Source: Uloborus plumipes (Eukaryota > Arthropoda > Arachnida > Araneae > Uloboridae). From it: a DNA stretch of 64,000 nucleotides. A program made the position numbers and the translations under genes. The stretch spans positions 1-64,000 of the forward strand of contig JAXGGA010006540.1 in assembly GCA_038373865.1 (NCBI GenBank). Reading direction: 5' to 3'. Below, piece after piece: positions 26,843 to 38,900 of this stretch; within the stretch, counting starts at the first letter, position 1, and every line of letters begins with the position of its first letter. The notes beneath the pieces are model-generated. The model was not told where the DNA came from. It did not search any database and saw nothing but the letters and a program-made list of their open reading frames with translations.

Positions 26843-28246
26843 GTTTAGACCAGTTGTTCCCAAAGTGGTTCACAGAGACCCCCAGGGGTCCCCCATAGTT
26901 TGCAAGGGGTCCATATAAAACAAAAGAAAAATGTGGGAGTCCACGAGTCAGGATGATTAGCAAAAAATTTGAACAATAGCCTGCATCAATCGCTCAAATT
27001 TGTAATAAATGCAATGAACAAAATTCGTAATAATACTTAACACTGTTCATTATTTGCGCAGTTGTATGAAGAAAATGATGAGAACTTCCATAAATTATTT
27101 TTTAACTTTGAAGTATACCAGGTACACTTCAAAGTACACTGGATGTTAAAAGGATCATACTTGACAAGGTTTTTATTTTCATTATTTTAAAAACTTTTTG
27201 ACACTGATGTCTTAGTGGATTATCAATATTTTTGATGACTTTGAAAAATCAATACTTAACAGTACGAGTTGATTAGAATAAGCACTAATGAAGGACTTAA
27301 GATTAGGGGTGGACCGGATATCCGATAACTATCCGGTATCCGGCCTATCTGGCTGATATTTTAGTATTCGGTACTTCAGGATATCTGATCTGGCTGATCG
27401 CCCCGGATACGGATATCCGGAAGATTTTTGCAGGATATCCGGCAAAGTATCCGGTATTGATGTGGGAGACATCCGGAATTGATGTGAGGGGTATCCGGTG
27501 TGATGTGAGGACCTAATTGAATATTTTCTTTTTAACAAAAATCCCAGTTATAAATTTCATTGTTTGATAAACCTTTTAGATGATGTAATTATAGCTGAAA
27601 ATTAGCGGTCGCCACTCGCCACGTGGCGATTAAAGTTGCAAAAGTGGCGATTAAAAAATGTGGCATCGATCGCCACCCTTGGTCGCCACTCTTGCTCAGT
27701 CACTCTAAACATTCCCAATCGAACCACATTCCCCCCTCCTGTTCCACGCTACTTCCATGTATTTCTTTCCCCACCTCTTCTCCCTATCGCTAGAGGGAGA
27801 AATTGAGTCACAACAGGAACCGCCATTCGTCATTTGCACTTTGAACTATGAACCCTGCGCGTGGCACCTGCTTTGGAATGGCTGTTCAGCGATCACGTGG
27901 GGGAAAGCGCAAAATTGAAGAAGAGGAGTCACTTAAAATAACATCGTTTTTCATTAAAATGTAAAATATTTTTAAACAGTTTTAATAAGATCAATTAAAT
28001 CTCAATACAAATTTAAAAACCTTTTTCTTTTTCAGAGCATATATAAATAATTGAAACTTATCATACTATTTTAATCAAGTACATGATGTGTTTAAATAAA
28101 CAATTTAACTCTGGTTTCTTGTTTTTAGCATTATTTATTACTTTATTTTTAAATGTTTCCAGTTGTTAACTAAAACTCATTATTATAAAATACATTTTTT
28201 TAGTCAGAAAATCAGCAAATATATATAGAGAAGATACGTCTAACTA

Positions 28247-29966
28247 CCGTATATACTCGCGTATAGGTCGATCTCGCGTATAAGTCGACCCCCCCTACTT
28301 TTTTAAGGAAAATCGGGAAAAAATCGAAAACCCGCGTATAAGTCGAGACCGCACTTTCTGAAATGATCGGGAACCTTTTGCCGTGATTTATAAATATAAA
28401 TGTTTTGAAAAGAAGGAAATTGAAATGCACTGGAACATTCTTATGTTAAAAACAGCACGATCGTCATTCCTTTTCACCAAAAGGGTTCATTTTTGCGATC
28501 TCGATTTTTGTAAAACGGGACCGATCCGGGAACGTTTTACCGCGATTGTTAAATATAATAAGCGTTTTAAAAAGGAGGAAAATGGAATGCAGTGAGCTTT
28601 TTTGTATTGAAAATAACCCGATTGTTATTCTTTTTTACAAAAAGAGTTATTTTTGCGATCGCGACTTTTGTAAAGGGTTCGATTTTACGATCGCGGTTTT
28701 TGTAAGGGTTCGATTTTACAGCGACGATTTTTGCTATTTGTTGCTTTTATTTTGCATTATTATTGTCAATAAATTTTACGATGTAACCATATTACATTCT
28801 GTTTCAAAAGGATAAACACCATCAATCGGAAAATTCGCAATTCTCGCACTTTTCACGATGTCTGTCGTTTATTGTAAATATTTATTCTTTACTAGCTTAA
28901 TACCCGGCGTTGCCCGGGTGCTTATTAATACAACATAGCATTCAGGGAAAATAAGTTTGAAAGAGTTATATTCATATGGGTATAAAGTAATTTGCATCAA
29001 TCAGTCTCTTAGGTACAAACTTTGAAAAAAACTAAAATATTACAGAAAGTTAAACGTTTACAGAAAAATAGTCTTATCAAAAGGTGAAAATGAAAGATAA
29101 ATGTCTGTGCTTTGCCGCGTCCACTGGCATGAAATATATGCACATGGAAGTGAAAAAATTGCATCAATTTCACCCGCCAAATTTAAAATATTAACTTTTC
29201 TCTATTAACTGTTCCCACCTACAAAGTAAAAATTATTATAACTCAGAAATAAATCTGTTTCTCGTTCTGAAGGCTTATCTCCATTACAGACGCAACTGTA
29301 GTCGCATTGCAAATTTGAAATTCAAATCCGTGGCTCTTTTTATAAAGTCCACATGAATTATGATTGTTTTTTACTTATTTCAATGCTAAAAGGAAATAGG
29401 TGAGCCTTAAATTGAAAATTCATTACTTTAATCGTAATCATTGTTGGAAAATACTAATATTTAAAAATCTTAAATTTCATCAATTTGAATGCTAAAAGGC
29501 CTATCTCGATTACAATATAAATAGGCTAGATTCCAATAAAAAGGTCATTTTTTGACAAAAAATTTAAATTTGAGCTTTTTAGATTTTTTTAAAATTTCAA
29601 GACCCCGCCTATGAGAATTCTAGGGCATCAAGGAACCTCTGTGTCAAGTTTGATGAAAATCTGACGCAAACTGTGGATTTGTATAGAGAACAAGTATATA
29701 TATATACATACACTCATTTTTATAGATATAGATTTCACAATCAAACCATGCAAAAATACAGTAGAATGTATGAGTATTTACTTCTTTAGCGTCTGTTTAA
29801 AATAGTTGGACTGAATCTGAAAAATCTCCTCGTTTTTGAGTGTTTTTTTTCCAAAAGTTGTTCGGGAAAAATTTTCGGAAATTCTGCCCCGCGTATAAGT
29901 CGACCCCCTAACTTTCAACTTCATTTTTTGGACTAAATTTTTCGACTTATACGCGAGTATATACGG
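28247..29966. mobile_element. DNA element with CCGTATATACTCGCG ends
   Basis: Near-perfect terminal inverted repeats: CCGTATATACTCGCGTATA at the left and TATACGCGAGTATATACGG at the right, followed inward by 'aagtcgacccccc' blocks at both ends. There is no clear target duplication, so the superfamily is unassigned. The left half contains an internal direct duplication of about 158 bases (units starting near 28365 and 28523). The unclassified repeat at 28891-29733 is inserted in it. No transposase was seen. Confidence 0.8.
28891..29733 (+). repeat. Unclassified interspersed repeat, relative of the 20229 and 24027 copies
   Basis: It begins ACTAGCTTAATACCCGGCG with an adjoining short palindrome (CCCGGCGTTGCCCGGG) and ends in 'tttttatagatatagatt'. 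The start and end styles match the other two copies, but the middle is different, so it is another subfamily. It lies inside the element at 28247-29966. No ORF was recognised. Confidence 0.55.
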
Positions 29967-30280
29967 TTTGCATTTTTGTTCCATAAAAATGTTAGTTAAG
30001 TATTATGAATAGAGTATGAAACTGGTTAATTACTTTTGACTTGATCTTATTTATGACTAAGCAAATGGGTAAATTTTGCTGTTCATGTAGAAATATATAA
30101 CAGTTTGAGATGTTGTTTACAAAAAAAAAAACATAAGGGTCCCTATGGTTTGCAAAATCAGTTACTAATGCTCTAAAACTGAACTTTTCCTTGTTTTAGG
30201 CTGTACTTAAAGTTTAAATTCTTTTCTGTCTCTTCTGTAAAATTTTGAGCTTTTGAGTTGTATCACCTTTCTTACGTGAG

Positions 30281-31150
30281 CAGGGTTGGCTTTTTGCCGG
30301 CAGAAGCCGGTTTTTGCCATGCCAGTGGCAGAAACTGGTTATAACCGGTAAAAACTGGGAGAAACTGGCAGAAACTTAAAAATCATCTTTAGTAACTTTA
30401 ATAATTACAAATTCGATCAAGTGAACTAAAAATATAACTTCATTTCATCCCCTAAAAACTTGGTATGCAATTAATATTTAGTAATTTAATGTAAAAGTTG
30501 AATTACAAGACTGAAATTTTTGAAGCAAAGTAAATTTATCATCATTGAAATTGCTATGCATTACAAATTTTAACCTTGTAATCATGTAAGTAACCTACTT
30601 TTCAGTTTGTTGTTTGTAAATGTATTTTATTTATAATAAATGTAACGGATAGACTTTCAAATATCCATATAAAACAAATACTTAATCTTAGCTTTTATTT
30701 TTAATAATCTCTGAAATTCAAAAATTTGTCATGTTACTCTTGACTTAATTGAATGAAGCTACTTTCAAATAGTTTCTTGCCTGTTTCTTGACAGCAATGC
30801 TAACTAGATCTGCTGGGCTTGAGAGAATCTTTGCAAATTTCTTATTGGTGCACAATAAATTGAGAAATTGTTTATGTTTTGAAACTGTATGCAAACTTAT
30901 GTATTGCTATAGCTACTGCAGAGTGCAAACAATGTAACATTTAATTTAGAATGGCCATAATATTGTAAATAAATTGTACTCTGGTGAACACTTAATATTT
31001 TTTTCTATGTATATTACATGCCAGTAATTATTTTAAAGTTAATTTTTGAGTTTCTGCCATAAAAGTGGCAGAAAGGGGTTTCTGCCGTGCCGGTTTTATC
31101 CGGTTTCTACCAGTGGTTTTTACCACCTCGGCAGAAACCCGCCAACACTG
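30281..31150 (+). mobile_element. Internally deleted hAT transposon (GGCAGAAACTGG family)
   Basis: Inverted ends CAGGGTTGGCTTTTTGCC and GGCAGAAACCCGCCAACACTG minus small differences. The exact 8-bp duplication TACGTGAG lies at 30273-30280 and 31151-31158. Both subterminal regions carry repeats of 'ggcagaaactgg' and 'aaccggtaaaaactgg'. The end sequence is related to that of the hAT at 24279, but the subterminal motif differs. It retains a short hAT transposase remnant. Confidence 0.93.
30809..30937 (+). pseudogene. hAT transposase C-terminal remnant
   Basis: Reading from 30809 in frame gives SAGLERIFANFLLVHNKLRN followed by CLCFETVCKLM. This is the conserved hAT dimerisation motif (SaxxERxFSxxGxxxxxxRNRL). 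About 43 codons stay open before TAA at 30935. There is no start codon and the upstream part is decayed, so it is only a fossil of the parent element. Confidence 0.8.
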
Positions 31151-31206
31151 TACGTGAGCGATATTCTGATACTTTTTTTCGTTATTCATAAAAATTTGAA
31201 ACATAA

Positions 31207-31245
31207 AGTGAAGCACCGTTTATACGATTTTGTATAAAGGAAACC
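31207..31245. repeat. Tigger-family terminal fragment
   Basis: The string GTGAAGCACCGTTTATACG matches the end of the Tigger-like element at 48255. Only the end is present here, with no partner terminus found nearby. Confidence 0.6.
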
Positions 31246-31450
31246 TACAAATAAATATACAACTTGTTGGTTTGCATCAATATGTATTGAATGCTTCTGA
31301 ACCCCATTTAAAAACATATAAAACGTAAAACGTATTAACATGCTTCGTTAGTTGCAGTTTTAAAAAGTGGCGACTAACTTTAAAAAGTGGAGACTAATAT
31401 AATTGAGTCCACTGGCCACTGGCTACTAACCAATTTTCCCAGTTTTCAGC

Positions 31451-32090
31451 TATAGATGTAATTACTTTTCATCTTTCCTTTTTACCAATTTTTGCTTCTA
31501 AAACAAAAATTATATGTAATTCCACCGACTTTGTACTGAACATGGAAGCATTCTACATATTTTATTTTTCACAATTTCCAGACAAAGTATGATTGTCTTC
31601 AGCTTTTCAAAAATATTTTAGTTAAAATATTTAGAAAAAAAAAGCTACAAACCTTCAAGGATTAATGTGCGACAAAAGGTTGAAAAAAACTTACGATCAT
31701 ATCGTTAGTTCATAAAAATTAATCTCAGTAGCTTTTAATATAAATTCTCAAATTATTTTTTTATTGAATTCTTTTATTTTTAGTTTTTGTACTCCTAACA
31801 AAAATTGCGATTTATTAACACCCAATGATGTTGTAATTAGATATTTTTTACTTTGCCACTATTATTGCTTTATTATAATTGAAAGTAATATACAATAAAT
31901 ATCCTATCTAACATTGGCGAAAGTGTTCTTCTAGATAATGTAAACATCCGTCCCCATGAATCGTCGCAACTTAGACATGCTTTTTTTTTTGAAAGAGAGT
32001 TTGAATGTGTGTAACGAAATTTCGAATCTTGCACTTTGTTTCTTTCTTTCTGTTTGTAATCCCTTCCTTTCAGAAAAGATATTTTTCTGC
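31451..32090. other. AT-rich spacer, nothing recognised
   Basis: Low-complexity AT-rich DNA without ORFs, terminal repeats or other structure that I can identify. Confidence 0.5.
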
Positions 32091-32341
32091 TATTAGAATC
32101 TGTTCAAGTCTGTCTCGCCGCTCCATAACTCCTCGAGAGTATGTTGAGCATGACCCTCAATAACATTCAATCGAGTCTCGATAACTCAAAGCTTTATAAA
32201 CTCAAATATACCTTTATTTCAAAGTTTTCATTTATTCCTAAATTCTTGAAAAGACGGTAGGAACTGCTTGTAACTCGAACTGTCAATAACTCTAAGCTTT
32301 TAGCCTGTCCCTTGGGACTATGAACTATTGAGACTCGACTG
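32091..32341. mobile_element. Tigger-like MITE, left end decayed
   Basis: The right end, read in reverse, is CAGTCGAGTCTCAATAGTTC and is followed by TA (32342-32343). Inside, 'cgagtctcgataactcaaag' and 'gtaactcgaactgtcaataa' echo the end sequence. The left end near 'ctgttcaagtctgtctcgcc' is diverged. No coding sequence. Confidence 0.6.
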
Positions 32342-32370
32342 TATTTAAGATGTTAATTAGCATCTTTAGA

Positions 32371-32470
32371 AAGTGTATTTTGTTTTTGGTATTTAAGTAA
32401 TACTTTAAGTTAATTATTTAGATAAAAGTTTATTAATTTACTTTTTAAAGTGAACATGTTTAGAATAATT
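32371..32470. repeat. Isolated unit of the 131-bp repeat
   Basis: 'ttaattatttagataaaag' followed by 'tttttaaagtgaacatgttt' matches the tandem units at 38557-38900. This is consistent with the older DNA having been split by the intervening insertions. Confidence 0.5.
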
Positions 32471-33237
32471 TTTAATAATAATAACAATATATTGGTCATT
32501 TCAAGGAAAATGCTACAAATCAGTCCCGATACTTCAGAATTTTGGTAAATAATTTTAATAGATCTGATGAATGTTACAGATCTGATGTTAATATGAGCTA
32601 CATATTTGAGTTTATGCTTTCAGTCTTCGTTAACATCTCTAAATATGATATCATTTCCTTGCATTTTTAACATAGAATTAAAATAATTATATTAAAATAT
32701 ATATATTAGGCTAAAAAATCAAATTTCATAATAAAAAAGCATTTCTTGAAAATAAGAATGAGCGATAAGGTTTTTAGATAAAATAAATTATGAGATTACC
32801 AAATCCAAGCTAATAAAACATTTGTTTTGTTTTGAAGCAACACACAACTTCAACTTTTGCAACACACAACTCTGCTGCTTGCTTTTCTTTAATTAGTAAC
32901 AGGAAATTTAATTTCTTGATCAGAAATTCAAATTTAGCATGCTAGTTATTATCTAGTTATTTAGCGAAGTTATGAGAAATTGAAGCAATAAAAAAATAAA
33001 TAAATAAAATAATAATAATTAATTAACTTAATTTCTGCAGTGTCAATTTTTCTTATTTTACTAACTTCTATTGTTAGGTCATAGAAACCACAAATGAAGC
33101 AATTGTACTGAAACTCATTGCTTTTCATTTTTTAAGAACAAAAATATTCAATATCTATGGCTAAAACCTATTAATTTTGCTTTTTATAATTCTGAAACGT
33201 GTGAGTTAGTTCTGTAACATATTCGCTGTTTTTCAAT

Positions 33238-33810
33238 GTTACCGCTCTGACTGTTACCGATCTGACAAACTGACAAAGTTATTTTTTTATTTCCGAGTCG
33301 ATCGCACTGAACCAAAATCAAACACGTGGTTTTTTCACTTGCATTAAAGGACTATACTTATATATTAAATAATTTTTAAAATAATAAAAACTGCGCATTT
33401 TAGAGCGTGTTACCGATCTGATGACTCAAATGACACACATTTTATAAAATCACTTTAAAAAATCTTACCTACAATTTTAGATGCAGAAATGCAAATTTTT
33501 AATTACGATTCGATAAAACATCCTGCCAGGTACTCAGTATCACGTGGTTTTGGTGCAGGAAATGATTTTGGGAGCCTAAACATAGATCGGAAGTTATTGT
33601 TACCACTCTGACGGCGGAACTTGGGACACGCTTATTTCGCATCGGCTAGAAAATCAGAAAACGATTAAAACAAAAATGAAGTAAAATATTAACTAAGGGG
33701 TGAAAATAGAATCGTTTTTTGTGCAAGTGCGTTTTTTTGGGAAGTTAGAAAGTGCGCATGACCTGTTTGCATGCTAAGCTTTGCTACTTGGGACACGTTA
33801 CCGATCTGAT
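33238..33810. repeat. Five dispersed copies of a GTTACCGATCTGA motif
   Basis: The 14-mer GTTACCGATCTGAY or a one- to two-base variant occurs at 33238, 33253, 33409, 33599 and 33797, all on the plus strand. 'gggacacg' also recurs near the last two copies. Chance recurrence of a 14-mer five times in 570 bases is very unlikely. It could be the subterminal repeat of an unrecognised element. The remaining sequence from 32470 to 34367 shows no gene. Confidence 0.65.
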
Positions 33811-34367
33811 TTTTGCTGTATAAAAACAATATTTTTTTTCTGATGTTATTGGATGAAATGAAAGCAGAACCTTATCTTCTTTCTGGGGAAAATTATTTTT
33901 TTAACTAGTTATTGAAATACTAGTGAAAATTCCCTTGGGACTCAAATTGGCACTTTTCTAAATATTAGCTCATTTACCACCAATTAATTGTTATTTTTTA
34001 TTTGTTCTCCATCTAATTGTGTGTAACCAAGTATTACTTATTTAGGCATAAGCCATTTATAAAGGACTCAAAAAAAAAAAAAAATCTTTGGCAAAAGAAA
34101 GAAAAAATGATCTGTCCCAGCTTCAAATTGCTAGAACTTAAAATGCAATTTAAGATTAAGCTGAAATGCAGCAACAAAACCATTTGCAATGCACAGCACA
34201 CAAAATGCTTCTGACACCCTTTCTGTTGATTTTTATGTATGTAAACAAATAAATCTTGGAAAAACACTTATTTATCTTTGTTCCTAGATTTTTTATGTTT
34301 CAAACTGTCCACTCCGTTACAAGCCTTTCAGAAATAAAATAAGCAATTGCATTCAATGTGATATTTT

Positions 34368-35103
34368 TACTTCCTTTTACGTAGTTAAGGAAGTATTGTG
34401 ATAACGAAAAAAAAAAAATCACTCAAATTTGAGTCTAAATTTTGATTTTACTCACCCCCGAATGAATGTTCCGTAGTTTTTTCGACCTATCAGCACGTGC
34501 ATATGTACCTACCAACATATAAGCAGCCGAAAAATCCTTTTCAACCACCCCCGAGTTAATTACGACGAGTTTTCTCGTGACGTCTGTATGTACGTGTGTG
34601 CGGATGTATGTATGTATGTATGTATGTGGGTCGCATAACTCAAAAACTATCTGGCGTAAAAGCTTCTAGCTTGGTATGTAGGCTCTGAGGATGGTCTAGT
34701 TGTGCACCTCCCCTTGTGGTTGCATTTGCATGTTCCCAAGGGGGTGTTTTACCCCTTTTTTGGGGTAAATCAGTGTTAATTTCAATGCAGACTCAAGTGA
34801 TATGAATTGGCGCGACCACTTGGCGATATGTCGGCAAGTGTTTGACCCCAACTTGGCAACAAATTTGGCGAAAAAATTATTTTCTGAATTTGGGTTCAAC
34901 TTGGCACTATTGGCGATATTTTGTGAAAAATTCACTGAATGATATTAAAATCAGCAATATTTAGAAAATTAACCATTGTAAAATATTTTTTGCATTGTTT
35001 CGTGGCAGATTACGGGAGTAAATATTTGAATTGTTACCTTGCTTCAAGCACTTTTTTTAACACTTAAGGCAACTACTAAGAAATTTACACGTAAAAGGAA
35101 GTA
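34368..35103. mobile_element. DNA element with TACTTCCTTTTACG ends
   Basis: Inverted termini TACTTCCTTTTACGT and ACGTAAAAGGAAGTA bound a 736-bp element. Inside are a 'tatg' microsatellite (about 34595-34628) and a block around 'tagttgtgcacctccccttg'. No certain target duplication and no transposase ORF were seen, so the superfamily is unassigned. Confidence 0.7.
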
Positions 35104-35356
35104 GTGTGGGGTCCATACCAGATTTTTTTAAAGAAGAACAAGTAATGTATCTGCTGTGATTACTTATTACTTTGCTGCATTGAATTATATAGTCAGCAAC
35201 TAAGATAAACCTAAAATTCTTTGCTGATGATAGTTAATTTGCACTGTGGGATGTCCACTCTGTTACAGTCGCGTTAATGGTGCAAAAAAATATTTTTTCT
35301 TAAAATTGCAGACATAATTAGTTTTAGGATGTTTAGTTCATTTTATACTTGTAGTA

Positions 35357-38255
35357 CAGTCATTTGGTCGAAAAAAAAAGGGGTTACCTGGAAAGTTTTC
35401 CGGGAGTTTTGAAAATTGGTAGTATTATAGATTTTAATGTGCTCGTTTCGAATTTCCACTTTGCCACCTTGTACCTTTGCCGCTCGCTCCGCCATATTGA
35501 AAAAATGGCGTCTGAAAGAGGTATTTCGAATATATCTTTTTTTTTTACTTACTGTACGATAAAAACATTAATGTACAAAATAAACTAGAGAAAATTTCCT
35601 ACAATTTATGTCATTAAAACTTTCTCGTAAAATCAATACGTTTCGACGTACGAGTGTCGCAAAGTTATTATTATCACGCGTTATCGCAGAATAACTCGAT
35701 TTAGTGCAGTAGAAATAAACTGAAAAGCACTTCGGAGTCGAACAAATTGCAACAGAAACAATTCCAGTTGGAAATGGTAGGAAATAGGCTCCTAATAAAC
35801 AAACTAAAAGTATACATCCGTACTAGTGGGACAAATATGTGTTTTTGCCGCCATCTTGAAAAATCATGAAAAAACTGTCAAAAATTCAAAAATTTTATGT
35901 GCGGTATCAAATTAAAGGAAAATCTAAGCTGAAAAGATATAAAACATGGGATATTTGAAGTGAAGTGATGAAACTAAAAGTATGCACCCGTACTGTGGTG
36001 CAAAATGTGGTTTCTTCGGCCGCCATATTGAAAAATCCGAAAAAAAATCAAAAATTAAAAAAATATAATGTGTGTTACCAAATGAAAGGAAAATTCATGC
36101 TAAAAAGGAATATAATATCTGACATATAAATGGTGAATATACTAAAAATATGCACCCGTACTGTCGTGCAAAATAAGTTTTTTTTTGGTCGCCATCTTGG
36201 AAAAGCATAGATTTTTTAAAAAAAATAAAACATATCATATGCAGTATCATATGAAAGGAAATTTCTCATTAGAAAATTATATTCATGGGAGTTTTCAAGA
36301 GAAGTAATAGGTGAAAAGTGGTAAAACAATTAAGCGTGCAACTTGGATTTTGGGCCATTCCAGTTGCAGTGAAATGTTCACTACACTTCCTGACATGCAT
36401 TGGTACACTTCATGCATTGGCAGTGAACAGCATACCGATTTGACAGATGTAAGGATGACGAGATATGAAAGACATAAAAAAAAGTAATACGATTCTTCGT
36501 AGACCACAATCTATTTGCTGTGTTTTCATTTCGTTGATGGTACATTTTTAACGGTATAAGGAATAGAAAAAGCAAAGTTACTGCAGAAAATGCAGATGGA
36601 AGAAACATCCAAGATAAACTCACCAGCAAGTGTTTTAAAGAACAAACGTTATGAAACTAAACCAAGCAGTAACAATGAAAGTACTGACAAAAGGAATTAT
36701 TATTGCTGGTGAGACTCCACTACGTAGATCCATGTCTCTTAACACAGAAGATGCTTGCCTGTAATTCTTTAGACAATAGTGCTCAAGAAGCAAGTGCATT
36801 TTTCAGTTACGAATTATCTGTTTCACCAACTGCACTATTTGACCGTAGTGCTCAGAAAATGAGAAAAACAGATAAATCTTTATTGGTAAAGTCATTAGAT
36901 ACCTTGAAAGTCAATACGATACATTTGTATCAATTTCCTACGTTCTTGATGGAGGTGCATTAGTTCACCCATTACCATGGTCTGCTTCTGCAACATTTAA
37001 AGATGGTAGAAGCCAACATGAAGCATATGTTAATAAAAGATATGGAAACTGTATGGATAAACTGTTAAAAAAACCGCACAAACACCTGACACATTTTGGA
37101 TTTGGATGATGATGCTATTTCATTTTAATGGATATAAATATTTTATTTTATGAAAACTTCTTTAATTACATGATTTTTTCAAATTATAGATTTTGTTTTA
37201 ATCTTTTAATTTAACTTTTTAAGGAAATGTATTTATTTAACTTCAATAAAGATGGACTTGGAGGCAAATTTATTCACGGTTTTTAAGCCTCTCAATAAGT
37301 GATGTTTTTGACACAACAAAAGAATTCAGTGTTTTGAGCCCCATTTCGTTATTTTTTTTAAACCAGTCTAAGCCAAAATCACTTTCTTTTTCAGTACGAA
37401 ATTATCTTTCATGCGATACCACTTATGATATGTTTTATGTTTTTAAACCAAATCCACTCTTTTCCAAGATGACGACTAAAAAAAGGATATCTCGCTAGAG
37501 TACTGGTGTATACTCTTATACTGCTCCCTTCACTTGAAATGTCAGATGTTATATTCCTTTTTAGCATGAAATTTCCTTTTATTTGATGTCACACATTATT
37601 ATTATTATTTTTTTTAATTTTTGATTTTTCTTTCGGATTTTTCAAGATTCACTTTACTTCAAGTATCCCACGTTTTATCCCTTTTCAGCTTAAAATTTCC
37701 TTTCATTTGATACCGTACATAGTTTTTTTTTTTTGAATTTTTGAAATTTTTTCATGATTTTTCAAGATGGCGGCAAAAACACATACTATTTGTCCCACTA
37801 GTACGGATGTATACTTTTAATATGTTCATTAGGAGCCTATTTCCTACCATTTCCAACAGGAATTGTTTCTGTTGCAATTGGTTAGACTCCAATGCGCTTT
37901 TCAGTTTGTTTCTACTGCACTAAATCGAGTTATTCTGCGATAACGCGTGATAATAATAACTTTGCAACGCTCGTACGTCGAAACGTATTGATTTTACGAG
38001 AAAGTTGTAATGACATAAATTGTAGGAAATTTTCTCTAGTTTATTTTGTACATTAATGTTTTTATCGTACAATAAGTCAAAAAAGAGATATATTCGAAAT
38101 ACCTCTTTTAAACGTCATTTCTTCAATATGGCGGCGCGAGCGGCAAAGATACGAGGTGGCAAAGTGGAAATTCGAAACGAGCATATCAAAATCTATAAAA
38201 CTACCAATTTTCAAAACTCCCGGAAAACTTTCCAGGTAAAACTACAAAATGACTG
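35357..38255. mobile_element. Long-arm fold-back transposon
   Basis: Two long inverted arms, about 35357-36290 and 37370-38255, start CAGTCATTTGGT and end ACAAAATGACTG and stay complementary over most of their length. Each arm contains tandem units of about 160-168 bases (left-arm starts near 35811, 35971 and 36139) with the motifs GCACCCGTACTG and GCCGCCATCTTG. The central 1 kb carries a degraded ORF. A 3-base flank similarity (TTG) is too short to prove a target duplication. Confidence 0.85.
36703..37107 (+). pseudogene. Degraded ORF inside the fold-back element
   Basis: An open segment from 36703 includes SAFFSYELSVSPTALFD and KMRKTDKSLLVKSL. It shifts frame near 36945, after which VLDGGALVHPLPWS and HEAYVNKRYG can be read to a stop near 37107. 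The composition looks like real protein sequence rather than chance, but I cannot name the family. Its position between the arms suggests it was carried by the transposon. It has no intact start-to-stop frame. Confidence 0.5.
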
Positions 38256-38446
38256 GACTATTGTTCTGTAATTAACTTTTCTTTACAATTAGAAATATAT
38301 TTTTCAAACCTCATTTGTCTCCTCTATTACACTAAGTGGTCAACCTATTCAAAACCCTTGATGGATGACTCATAAACAAGCCATTTACACTTTATAAAGC
38401 ACAAATAAACAGAGAATAATTTTTAAAGCAACAATTAGTTGGCAAA

Positions 38447-38900
38447 TATTTTTTCAAAATGAAGTTGAATTTCGAGGTGATTCTCCACAATTTCAGACAT
38501 GATTTGTACCATTTTGGCTGTTATAAATCATAAATATAACATTTGCATCTAAGAATGTATCTTTATTTTTTCAAAATGAAGTTGAATTTCGAGGTGATTG
38601 TTTAAGAATTAGTTTATTAATTTTTTTTTTTAAAGTGAATGTGTTTAGCATTGACTGTATTTAAAATGATAATTTGCTACTTTTAAGAATGCGTATCTTA
38701 AATTTTTGGAACTAAAGCAAAATTTCAAGTTGATTATTTAATTATAAGCTTACTCATTTGGTTTTTAAAAAGTGAACAACTTTAGCATAACTCTTAAAAA
38801 TATATTTAAACTGCTGGAAAATATGTACCTTTGTCTTTTGGAGTTATATAAAATTTTTAATTGTATATTTGAGTATAAGTTTATTATTATTATTTTTTTT
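38447..38900. repeat. Tandem repeat, about 131-135 bp
   Basis: Units start near 38557, 38692 and 38823 with 'gtatctt' or 'gtaccttt', followed by 'ttgattattta' and 'tttttaaagtgaa' blocks. A 35-base block including 'caaaatgaagttgaatttcg' occurs twice, at about 38448 and 38565. The copies are diverged, so the array is old. Confidence 0.65.

Larger units (their letters stand above)
27596..31447. mobile_element. GTGGCGATTA-type element, degenerate, carrying nested insertions
   Basis: The left end, near 'ctgaaaattagcggtcgccac', contains repeated 'gtggcgatta' motifs. The right end at about 31365-31447 contains 'gtggcgactaac' and finishes 'cccagttttcag', giving inverted CTGAAAA ends. The flanks are similar ('agatgatgtaattatag' against 'ctatagatgtaatta') but do not give a clean duplication. 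The interior is occupied by the elements at 28247-29966 and 30281-31150. Confidence 0.45.

Noticed and set aside
34595..34628. TATG microsatellite considered as a regulatory or promoter element
   Set aside because: It is a simple tetranucleotide repeat inside the TACTTCC-ended element, with no supporting context.
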